NCBI GenBank assembly: GCA_029004655.1
Contig: JAQVYP010000135.1
Location: forward strand, 1-5,198
Origin: Oscillospiraceae bacterium
GTDB taxonomy: Bacteria; Bacillota; Clostridia; Oscillospirales; Acutalibacteraceae
Length of the DNA stretch: 5,198 nucleotides
Reading direction: 5' to 3'
Shown piece after piece: positions 1-5,198 of the stretch. The position numbers and the translations under genes were made by a program. Each line of letters starts with the position of its first letter. The stretch's first letter is position 1. The notes beneath the pieces were generated by a model that saw only the letters and a list, made by a program, of their open reading frames with translations, did not search any database and had not been told where the DNA came from.

Positions 1-158
1 ACTTTTATCTCAAAGGGCAAACCACCGTTTAAAAGCATTTGATTAAAGAAAATCTTTACTGCTTCTGTTGTCGTCATTCCAAGCTGTGCCAGTAATGCGT
101 CTACATTCTTTTTGGTTTCCGGTTCTACTCTTAAATGTATTGTTTCAGATTTAGCCAT
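1..158 (-). CDS. RelB/DinJ-family antitoxin, partial (C-terminus off the left edge)
   Basis: The ATG at 156-158 opens a frame that stays open for 52 complete codons to the window edge. The visible protein begins MAKSETIHLRVEPETKKNV. It has a short beta strand (ETIHLRVE, residues 5-12), a first helix, a turn at LGMTTTEA (26-33) and a second helix ending in NGGLPFEIK (44-52). This is the layout of the ribbon-helix-helix N-terminus of RelB/DinJ antitoxins, including the LPF motif that follows the second helix in that family. Such proteins dimerise, bind their own operator and neutralise a RelE/YafQ-type mRNA-cleaving toxin through their C-terminal part, which is not visible here. The start is supported by a GAGGTGA ribosome binding site at 164-170, five bases upstream, and by a strong promoter just before it. 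The toxin gene would be expected immediately downstream, outside the window. The family call is fairly secure; a functional toxin-antitoxin pair is inference, since orphan RelB-like genes exist. Confidence 0.85.
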   Translation of the reverse strand, partial: MAKSETIHLRVEPETKKNVDALLAQLGMTTTEAVKIFFNQMLLNGGLPFEIK

Positions 159-177
159 TTCAATCACCTCACTATTA

Positions 178-206
178 GTATATGTAAATTGTATCACTAA
201 ATATAC
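178..206. repeat. Imperfect inverted repeat overlapping the antitoxin promoter (candidate operator)
   Basis: The arms are GTATAT (178-183) and ATATAC (201-206), symmetric about position 192, with two more matched positions inside (185/199 and 186/198). The repeat covers the -10 hexamer and much of the spacer. RelB/DinJ-type antitoxins usually repress their own promoters by binding inverted repeats there, so this is a plausible autoregulatory operator. The arms are AT-rich and the middle is not symmetric, so chance is possible. Confidence 0.45.
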
Positions 207-216
207 ATTTTGTCAA
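188..216 (-). promoter_or_regulatory. Sigma-A-type promoter of the antitoxin gene
   Basis: Read on the minus strand, there is a perfect -35 hexamer TTGACA (211-216), a 17-base spacer and a -10 hexamer TACAAT (188-193) with five of six consensus bases. The -10 is preceded by TGA, so it also has the extended TGn element. Transcription would start near 181, giving a leader of about 23 bases before the ATG at 158. The sequence directly upstream (217-234) is almost pure A/T and could act as an UP element. This promoter lets the antitoxin gene be transcribed independently of the pilus operon that ends at 255. Confidence 0.88.
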
Positions 217-249
217 GATTTTTAATTTAAAATCAATGTTTTGTATCAC
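189..249 (-). repeat. Pair of identical 9-mers GTGATACAA, 52 bp apart
   Basis: On the minus strand GTGATACAA occurs at 241-249 and again at 189-197, in the same orientation and 52 bp apart, close to five helical turns. The downstream copy contains the extended -10 of the antitoxin promoter. The upstream copy sits just after the pilC stop codon and ahead of the -35. They could be two sites for one regulator. Alternatively, the upstream copy could be the extended -10 of a second, weaker promoter (TGGATA at 263-268, 17-base spacer, TACAAA at 240-245). Confidence 0.4.
217..234. promoter_or_regulatory. A/T-only palindromic stretch abutting the -35 (possible UP element)
   Basis: GATTTT (217-222) and AAAATC (229-234) form a six-base-pair inverted repeat with a six-base A/T loop directly upstream of the -35 at 211-216. 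On the minus strand it is not followed by a T-run, so it does not read as an intrinsic terminator for pilC. Its position and composition fit an UP element better. A regulator site is also possible. Confidence 0.35.
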
Positions 250-254
250 ATTTT

Positions 255-1469
255 TTAAAAAGTATCCATTATTGACATCAAAGGCAAGAACATAGAAATG
301 ACAACGGTGCCGGCGAGAACGCCTACTACGATAATCATTAAGGGTTCGATCATTGAGGTGATCTTCTTAACACTTCCGTCAATTTCTTTTTCATACTGAT
401 TGGAAATGCGAGAGAGAACCTCATCAGTTTTGCCTGTATTTACTCCAACCTCAATAAGCTGTATCATAAACTCCGGGAATTTACCGCCCTTTGATAATGC
501 AAGTGAAAGATTAAGCCCTGACACCTCAACCAAATGTGCCGCTTTTTCTATCATACGGCGTATGTAGGTATTCTTTACTGCATTTTGCGTAATATTTAGT
601 GACCGTACAAGAGGTATTCCGCTTTCCTGCATTGCAGATAAACTTTTGCAAAAGCGTGATAACTCCAGTTTTTCTATAATCTTCCCGAATAACGGAAGTT
701 TTATTTTAAACCTATCTGCGCTGTACTTAAATTCCTTGTTACGGCACATGAATTTATACAATGCAATTCCGGTAATAACAAGAACAATAAAAAGCGGTGT
801 TGTTTTTTTCATTCCTGTTGACACTGCTATGACTATTTTTGTAATTGTAGGTAACTCACCACCAAGTCCAATAATTGTTTCTGATATACTCGGCACAACC
901 AAGGTCATAAGCACCCACAATACAATTACCATTACAACACAAATTATAATCGGATAGGTCATTGCTCCTTTAATTTTTTTCTTAAACTCAAGTTCTCTTG
1001 ACATTTCGGTTGCTACACGGTTTAATGTTTCGGGAACATTGCCGCCTTCCTCACCGCTTTTTATTTGCTGAATTGTAGTAACCGTAAAATAGCTTGTGTT
1101 TTCCATTGATTCATGAAGCGATAAGCCTTTTCGTATGCCGTCAGCAAGCGGTCGTGACAGCGCTTTTATTTTATTGCTTGCTCCATTATCCCGAAGTATT
1201 ATAAGTGCGTCATACAGTGCTATATCGGTATTAAGCATAAAAGCAAGCTGCTCAAAAAACTCTAAGATTGTTTTCTTTGTAATTCTGTCAGAAAATGAAT
1301 GGAACGTCTTTCTAAGGCTCAAGAAATCTGCCATTGGTGAAATCTCAACTATTGTCAAGCCCTTGCTTTTCAAATTCTCAACAGCCGCTTCTTTGGTATC
1401 TGATGTAATTACACCTCGAAATATCTTGTTACTGTTAGCCGCTTTTGCACGATAATCAAAGTACAGCAT
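255..1469 (-). CDS. pilC: Type IV pilus inner-membrane platform protein PilC (GspF family)
   Basis: This 404-residue protein is the membrane platform that couples the PilB motor to insertion of pilins into the growing pilus. Residues 3-42 form the small N-terminal domain that begins FDYRAKA. Two T2SSF helical domains follow: about 67-190 (with SGEEGGNVPETL near 138-149) and about 270-397 (with EVGVNTGKTDEVL near 340-352). The duplicated layout and length match the family. Hydrophobic segments lie at about 173-193, 224-241 and 374-397, giving the usual three membrane spans with cytoplasmic domains. I start at the ATG at 1467-1469 because GGAGG (1479-1483) sits nine bases before it and the protein then begins as PilC proteins usually do. 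A GTG at 1494-1496 would add nine residues but has no good ribosome site. The gene overlaps pilO by 14 bp, suggesting translational coupling. It is the last pilus gene before the antitoxin promoter. Confidence 0.94.
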   Translation of the reverse strand: MLYFDYRAKAANSNKIFRGVITSDTKEAAVENLKSKGLTIVEISPMADFLSLRKTFHSFSDRITKKTILEFFEQLAFMLNTDIALYDALIILRDNGASNKIKALSRPLADGIRKGLSLHESMENTSYFTVTTIQQIKSGEEGGNVPETLNRVATEMSRELEFKKKIKGAMTYPIIICVVMVIVLWVLMTLVVPSISETIIGLGGELPTITKIVIAVSTGMKKTTPLFIVLVITGIALYKFMCRNKEFKYSADRFKIKLPLFGKIIEKLELSRFCKSLSAMQESGIPLVRSLNITQNAVKNTYIRRMIEKAAHLVEVSGLNLSLALSKGGKFPEFMIQLIEVGVNTGKTDEVLSRISNQYEKEIDGSVKKITSMIEPLMIIVVGVLAGTVVISMFLPLMSIMDTF

Positions 1470-2427
1470 TATCTTTATCCTCCGTAATGACAACACTTGC
1501 TCCCGGTATCGGCTCCTGATACATAATAAGCTGTAAGGTGACAGAAAGTGTCATTATCTCACCGTTATCGTAGGTTTCATTACTGTTTGTAAGAAGAACA
1601 ACCTTATATCCGGAAGATTTATATGCAGTCGGCTTTAACAGTTCATTTAGCCTGTCATTTATATTTCCGTTATTCGTGTTCGGCGGTGTCGGCGTTGGTT
1701 CGGGCGTTGGTTCGGGCGTTGGTTCGGGCTGTACAGGTTCTCGCTGAGGTTGCTGCTGTGGAATTTGCGGATTAGGTTCTAAAGGCACAGACGGAAATTC
1801 GGGTAAAGGTTCAATTGTCATAGGAAGTTCCGGAATTGTTTCATCTACGGGGGCTTCCTCTGTTTCTTCTTTTGGCTTTATAGGATCATCATACCATTCT
1901 AAATTTGAAAACGAATCAAATTTGCGTTGTAAATACGGATATTCCTTATCCTGCCGAAGTGACATAGAACCGACACTGTACCTTATACCCATTAAATCAA
2001 TACGATTGCAAACAGCATTTATACTCTTAAATGTTCCTCTGATTTCAAAATCAAAGGTTTCTTTCCATACGCCGTTTTCACATTCCGTTCCTAAATCATT
2101 AAACTTGATTACCTGTGCACCGTCTTTGTTTGCAGCATCACTTAAAAATACAAGAAATTCCTCTTTTGTAAGAGTTTTTGCTGTTTCCGATTTCTTTATT
2201 TCTGATATTTGCTTTACAAGATCCTCATTATCCGAATTAAACTGCTTTAGATGTTTATCAGTTTCAGATTTGTCTGTAAGCGTTGTTTTAAGTGCAGTTT
2301 TTTCGTCCTTTAGTGCTGATATTTTATTGCCGAGAGGTGTATAAATAAGATTAACCGAGCCGTAAATTACAATTACAGCGGCAAGCACACATAATATTAT
2401 TCTGTCCCTTACTGTTAGTTTATTCAT
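1456..2427 (-). CDS. pilO: PilO-like type IV pilus alignment protein with proline-rich insert
   Basis: A 323-residue bitopic protein. It has a short cytoplasmic N-terminus, one membrane span at about 10-29 and a coiled-coil-prone stretch at about 33-82. A compact alpha/beta region at about 87-180 resembles the ferredoxin-like domain of PilO. This is the normal PilO order, and the position directly after pilN supports the name. PilO pairs with PilN outside the membrane to form the alignment collar around PilC. Residues 182-250 are acidic and proline-rich and end in a PEPT tandem repeat. A final segment (about 255-323) contains strand-like GYKVVLLT and LSVTLQLIMY. Typical PilO proteins are near 200 residues, so the extra length is unusual. 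The ATG abuts the pilN stop (TAAATG), with GGAGGT at 2435-2440. Overall sequence similarity to PilO is weak by eye, so the name rests on topology and gene order. Confidence 0.82.
   Translation of the reverse strand: MNKLTVRDRIILCVLAAVIVIYGSVNLIYTPLGNKISALKDEKTALKTTLTDKSETDKHLKQFNSDNEDLVKQISEIKKSETAKTLTKEEFLVFLSDAANKDGAQVIKFNDLGTECENGVWKETFDFEIRGTFKSINAVCNRIDLMGIRYSVGSMSLRQDKEYPYLQRKFDSFSNLEWYDDPIKPKEETEEAPVDETIPELPMTIEPLPEFPSVPLEPNPQIPQQQPQREPVQPEPTPEPTPEPTPTPPNTNNGNINDRLNELLKPTAYKSSGYKVVLLTNSNETYDNGEIMTLSVTLQLIMYQEPIPGASVVITEDKDNAVL
1479..1483 (-). promoter_or_regulatory. Ribosome binding site deciding the pilC start
   Basis: GGAGG lies inside the last codons of pilO, nine bases before the ATG at 1467-1469. 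It favours that ATG over the in-frame GTG at 1494-1496, which lies upstream of the site and so cannot use it. Confidence 0.8.
1691..1729 (-). repeat. Three 12-bp tandem repeats encoding PEPT within pilO
   Basis: On the plus strand GGCGTTGGTTCG occurs three times without a mismatch (1691-1702, 1703-1714, 1715-1726), followed by a partial fourth unit to 1729. Translated on the minus strand it gives the Pro-Glu-Pro-Thr array at PilO residues 234-246. The unit is a multiple of three, so slippage would change linker length and keep the frame. Confidence 0.93.
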
Positions 2428-3168
2428 TTAACGCACCTCCAAAACTGCTTCAAATATTGTTATTTTCTCTGCAGCATTAAAAACCTGTTCCTCAATACCC
2501 GAAAGAGTTATATTTGATATTTCCGGCATAGATGACAGCTTATATATGTACTTTGAAATATCCTGTGTGTTCTTTGCAAAGCCTCTTAAAACTATTTTTT
2601 CACCCGATAGATCTTTTTCATATTTTGCCGATTTTGTTTCTTCTTTTTTTGCTTTGTCATCGGCTATGTTTGATGAATCGTCGTTGTTTTCCTCCGATTT
2701 TTTATCTGCTTCATTAGTAGCCGTATCTTTGATTTCATCTGTAGATTCCGGCTGCTTCGCCGTTTCAGAAGAAGCTGCATTTTCTTTATTTTCTTTCTTT
2801 TCGGGCAGAACCATTCTGTCAACGCTTTCAACGGATATAATTGTAAGTCCTTCAGGCTTGTTGTATTCAAGGTAATCCATAAAGGAATAGAATCCAAAAA
2901 AGTCTTTTTTCTGCTCTGTTAAAAAATTCTGATTACTTGTTATCTGTTTTTCCAAATCCGCTATTTTTGCCTTTGCCGTGTTATATTCCGTGTTCTGTTT
3001 GTTAAGACTTCCGATATTCAAGTTCAAAACACCTATGTATATAAGCATACCGAGAATAAGCACCGCAAATATACCGCCTATACACGAACCGCTAATAATA
3101 AGGTAACGGCTTATGATTTTACTTTTGTATTCGGCAGGCAGCAGATTTATTTTCTTTTTCCCAAACAT
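2428..3168 (-). CDS. pilN: PilN-like type IV pilus alignment protein with charged low-complexity insert
   Basis: A 246-residue bitopic membrane protein. The cytoplasmic N-terminus carries INLLP at residues 7-11, the hallmark PilN motif that docks into a groove of PilM. A membrane span lies at about 22-48 and a coiled-coil-prone stretch at about 53-88. The extracytoplasmic domain then begins with the strand GLTIISVESVD (107-117). Residues about 122-188 are almost entirely Lys, Glu, Asp, Ser, Thr, Ala and Asn, a disordered-looking insert. The fold resumes at KIVLRGFAKN (191-200), followed by a helix and strands to the C-terminus, as in PilN ferredoxin-like domains. Start: AAGGAGG at 3176-3182 is seven bases before the ATG and overlaps the pilM stop. 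The gene follows pilM after 12 bp and ends exactly where pilO begins. The role is inferred from the motif, topology and order: linking cytoplasmic PilM to PilO and the PilC platform. Confidence 0.9.
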   Translation of the reverse strand: MFGKKKINLLPAEYKSKIISRYLIISGSCIGGIFAVLILGMLIYIGVLNLNIGSLNKQNTEYNTAKAKIADLEKQITSNQNFLTEQKKDFFGFYSFMDYLEYNKPEGLTIISVESVDRMVLPEKKENKENAASSETAKQPESTDEIKDTATNEADKKSEENNDDSSNIADDKAKKEETKSAKYEKDLSGEKIVLRGFAKNTQDISKYIYKLSSMPEISNITLSGIEEQVFNAAEKITIFEAVLEVR

Positions 3169-3180
3169 TTTTGAGCCTCC

Positions 3181-4230
3181 TTAAAGATAAGTTTGTACAG
3201 CCATTCCGACAGCATTATTAAAGCTCCCATCAAGCTGCATAGTCTGTGCCGATATTACATAATCGCTGCCGCTTTGACTGTCAACATCGCTTATATTAAA
3301 ATTATCAATTGTTATGTATCCGTCATTTCCAAGCCTTTTTTCCAAATCGGGAATAAGTGTTCCTGTCCAAATTATTTTTGTAATTGATACAATATCATCT
3401 TCAAACATCTGTATAACACGGTTAATTTCATTTTGCAGTGCCGACATCTGAAAGCTTACGACTTCCTCAAGTGCTGTATTATCCGTTTTTATACCACATT
3501 TCAGCCTGTCAACAATATCTGGTATTCCGACACCTGTTTCACCAAAAATTGTGTTTACAATACTTTCAAAGCCAATATCTATTTCACGGCAGTATATCGG
3601 TATGTTTTGCAGGCTTACAGTAATCTTTGTTGTTTTTTGCCCGAAATCTGCCAGAAGTTTATTTGTATGCTCAAAATCATTCCCAAAAAGGTCTGAAAAC
3701 CAAATCTGACTGCAAAAGCCATCACAAATAAGCCCGACCTTAATTTTTCTTATTGTAAATTCGGACAGAATAGGAAGTACGGTGCTTTTCGATGTCGTAG
3801 AAAGCAGGCAATACATAACGGTATCGCCGTTTTCTTCACGCTTACCGAGATAACCCCAATCAATAATATGTGTAAGAGGGGAAATGCGGTTAAAGTTATA
3901 ATGCTCACTCTTAATATGCTTATCCAAATCCTTTTCTTTTATATTACGAACCTCAATTATTTTAGAAACTGTCATATCACTTGGAAGCGATAATGACACC
4001 TCGCAATTTCTTATGCGGTTTTGACGAATAAACCCGGCTGTAAGCTTTGTAAGCTCATGTGCGTTAATTTCATCATCAAGAAATACATTGCCGCTGTCAA
4101 TTTTATCCGAGCAGAATATTACTGCATGCTTATTTTCAAACTTTACCCCGATAAGCTTTATATATTTATGCCCGACATCAACAATCACCTTTGTGCTTTT
4201 TACAATATTGTTTTTAATCAATATATCCAA
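3181..4230 (-). CDS. pilM: Type IV pilus assembly ATPase-like protein PilM (actin/FtsA fold), TTG start
   Basis: A 349-residue soluble protein of the usual PilM length. PilM forms the cytoplasmic ring around the PilB-PilC motor, binds a nucleotide and holds the PilN N-terminal tail. Actin-fold marks are visible: a phosphate-1 loop VDVGHKYIKLIGV at about 17-29, a phosphate-2 loop ADFGQKTTKITV at about 194-205, REIDIGFESI at 215-224 (a PilM-typical stretch), an adenosine-type motif WTGTLIPDLEKRL at 288-300, and a C-terminal NNAVGMAV helix at 338-345. The adenosine motif has TGT where a double glycine is common, and the first loop lacks the usual serines, so nucleotide use may differ. The initiation codon is TTG (4228-4230), supported by AGGAGGT nine bases upstream; the next internal Met is at residue 86, too far in to be the start. 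It lies 17 bp after pilB and 12 bp before pilN, the expected partner. Confidence 0.93.
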   Translation of the reverse strand: MDILIKNNIVKSTKVIVDVGHKYIKLIGVKFENKHAVIFCSDKIDSGNVFLDDEINAHELTKLTAGFIRQNRIRNCEVSLSLPSDMTVSKIIEVRNIKEKDLDKHIKSEHYNFNRISPLTHIIDWGYLGKREENGDTVMYCLLSTTSKSTVLPILSEFTIRKIKVGLICDGFCSQIWFSDLFGNDFEHTNKLLADFGQKTTKITVSLQNIPIYCREIDIGFESIVNTIFGETGVGIPDIVDRLKCGIKTDNTALEEVVSFQMSALQNEINRVIQMFEDDIVSITKIIWTGTLIPDLEKRLGNDGYITIDNFNISDVDSQSGSDYVISAQTMQLDGSFNNAVGMAVQTYL

Positions 4231-4239
4231 TTTGGTTTT

Positions 4240-4246
4240 ACCTCCT
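4240..4246 (-). promoter_or_regulatory. Ribosome binding site deciding the TTG start of pilM
   Basis: AGGAGGT, a near-perfect Shine-Dalgarno, ends nine bases before the TTG at 4228-4230 and lies just upstream of and partly over the pilB stop codon (4248-4250 region). There is no ATG or GTG in frame nearby, so this site fixes the non-ATG start. Confidence 0.8.
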
Positions 4247-4247
4247 G

Positions 4248-5198
4248 TTAAAATAGATTTTCAAAATGTAATACTCGGTGGAGTTCATCAAGCGTTGTAT
4301 AACCTTTAAGCGCCTTATCAATTCCGTCATCAAAGATAGTTTTCATACCGTTTTTCACCGCAAGCCTTTCAATTTCTGCCGTTGTGGTATCAGCATTTAT
4401 GCTATCTCTTATTTCAGTATCAAGCACTAATAATTCCTGAACGGGAATGCGTCCGCTGTAGCCTGTGCCGTGGCACTTTGAGCAGCCTTTTCCACGATAC
4501 AGTTTTATTTCATTCGGGTTTTTAAAAAGTTTTCTGTATGGTGAATCAGACGGCAGTGTATATTCTTCCTTGCATTCACTGCAAACACGCCTTACCAATC
4601 TTTGACTTACAACAGCATTTAATGTTGAAGCCACCATATACGGTTCAACCCCCATTTCTATAAGCCTTACAATAGATGCCGCAGCAGAATTGGTATGAAG
4701 TGTTGAAAATACAAGATGACCTGTATTTGATGCTTGAACTGCAACTCTTGCAGTTTCCTCATCCCTAATTTCACCTACAAGAATAATATCGGGGTCCTGT
4801 CTTAATATCTGCCTGAGTGCCGGAGCAAAGCCAAGCCCGATTGCTTCACAAACCTGAATTTGTACAAGACCGTTAATTCTGTATTCAACCGGGTTTTCAA
4901 TTGTTATAATACAAACATCAACCTTGTTAAGCTCTGATATTGCACAATACAAAACCGTAGATTTTCCTGAACCCGTAGGACCTGTGATAAGCACTATACC
5001 ATTCGGACGCTGTATAACATCGCGGAATTTACGCTCATTTTCTTCTGAAAAACAAGCCATACCGATATTAAAATCAGTACGGCTGTTATCAAGTAATCGT
5101 AGAGTTATTTTCTCACCGTTTATTGTCGGAACAGCGCCGACACGCATATCAATCATCTTGCCGTTAATCTTAAGCCGTATCGCTCCGTCCTGCGGTAT
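4248..5198 (-). CDS. pilB: Type IV pilus extension ATPase PilB (GspE family), partial at its N-terminus
   Basis: The frame is open to the right edge, so the 316 visible residues are the C-terminal part of a protein usually near 560 residues. The edge falls inside the family signature: IPQDGAIRLKINGK continues into MIDMRVGAVPT and GEKITLRLLD. Numbered from the edge, the motor motifs are Walker A GPTGSGKST (73-81), an Asp-box-like ENPVEY (101-106), Walker B IILVGEIRD (138-146) and the His box TGHLVFSTLHTN (159-170). Two CxxC pairs (Cys206/209 and Cys239/242) form the zinc-binding site of PilB/GspE ATPases. That site is absent from PilT retraction ATPases, so this is the extension motor. The C-terminus GYTTLDELHRV is also family-typical. 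The hexamer hydrolyses ATP on the cytoplasmic face and drives PilC. The internal Met at 5154-5156 is not the start, because conserved sequence continues upstream of it. All catalytic motifs look intact. Confidence 0.96.
   Translation of the reverse strand: MPQDGAIRLKINGKMIDMRVGAVPTINGEKITLRLLDNSRTDFNIGMACFSEENERKFRDVIQRPNGIVLITGPTGSGKSTVLYCAISELNKVDVCIITIENPVEYRINGLVQIQVCEAIGLGFAPALRQILRQDPDIILVGEIRDEETARVAVQASNTGHLVFSTLHTNSAAASIVRLIEMGVEPYMVASTLNAVVSQRLVRRVCSECKEEYTLPSDSPYRKLFKNPNEIKLYRGKGCSKCHGTGYSGRIPVQELLVLDTEIRDSINADTTTAEIERLAVKNGMKTIFDDGIDKALKGYTTLDELHRVLHFENLF

Noticed and set aside
239..265. T-run and A-run after the pilC stop as an intrinsic terminator
   Set aside because: TTTTTAAAAAA is only A/T pairing with no GC stem, and on the transcribed strand no T-tract follows a stable hairpin.
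646..957. Plus-strand open frame of about 100 codons inside pilC
   Set aside because: It lies antisense to a well-recognised pilC domain, has no ribosome binding site of note and its translation resembles no known family; it is a shadow of the real gene.
1470..1496. GTG start at 1494-1496, adding nine residues to PilC
   Set aside because: The good Shine-Dalgarno lies downstream of this codon and is correctly spaced for the ATG at 1467-1469; the extra residues read as pilO tail sequence in another frame.
1681..1740. Short repeats in pilO as a CRISPR-like or regulatory array
   Set aside because: The units are directly abutting 12-mers with no spacers and translate in frame to PEPT, so they are a coding tandem repeat.
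1922..2344. Plus-strand open frame of 140 codons opposite pilO
   Set aside because: Low-complexity Ser/Leu/Phe-rich translation is what the reverse complement of a Lys/Glu/Asp-rich coiled coil gives; no start signals support it.
2664..2897. Minus-strand open frame of 77 codons within pilN in another frame
   Set aside because: It is fully contained in pilN, overlaps its charged insert, and the translation is a frameshifted Lys/Arg-rich product of the same repetitive codons.

Overview
The window looks like a piece of a low-GC, Gram-positive (monoderm, Clostridia-like) chromosome. AT-rich coding sequence, strong AGGAGG-type ribosome binding sites, near-consensus sigma-A promoter elements and a type IV pilus cluster without visible outer-membrane parts (PilP, PilQ) all fit a clostridial, perhaps gut-dwelling, anaerobe. 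The taxonomic call is inference.

All genes lie on the minus strand, so the window reads right to left. From 5198 down to 255 there is a tight type IV pilus inner-machine operon: pilB (extension ATPase, 5' end outside the window), pilM (actin-like cytoplasmic ring protein, TTG start), pilN and pilO (bitopic alignment-complex proteins) and pilC (polytopic platform protein). Spacings are 17 bp, 12 bp, 0 bp and a 14 bp overlap, and each downstream gene has its own strong Shine-Dalgarno. PilB would hydrolyse ATP at the base, PilC would transmit this to pilin subunits in the membrane, and PilM-PilN-PilO would form the collar around them. No pilin, prepilin peptidase or PilT is in view. The operon promoter lies outside the window.

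The unusual features of the operon are in PilN and PilO. PilN carries a roughly 65-residue charged low-complexity insert inside its extracytoplasmic domain. PilO carries a roughly 70-residue acidic/proline-rich segment with a PEPT tandem repeat, followed by a separate C-terminal segment.

Positions 159-254 form a compact regulatory region. It holds a TTGACA-N17-TACAAT promoter with an extended -10, an overlapping inverted repeat, and a second copy of a 9-mer 52 bp upstream. It drives the start of a RelB/DinJ-family antitoxin gene (1-158) that runs off the left edge; its toxin partner, if present, would lie beyond that edge. I see no convincing terminator between pilC and this gene, no RNA genes, no CRISPR and no insertion sequence. 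Nothing here amounts to a wholly new system. The best leads are the modified PilN/PilO pair and the antitoxin control region.
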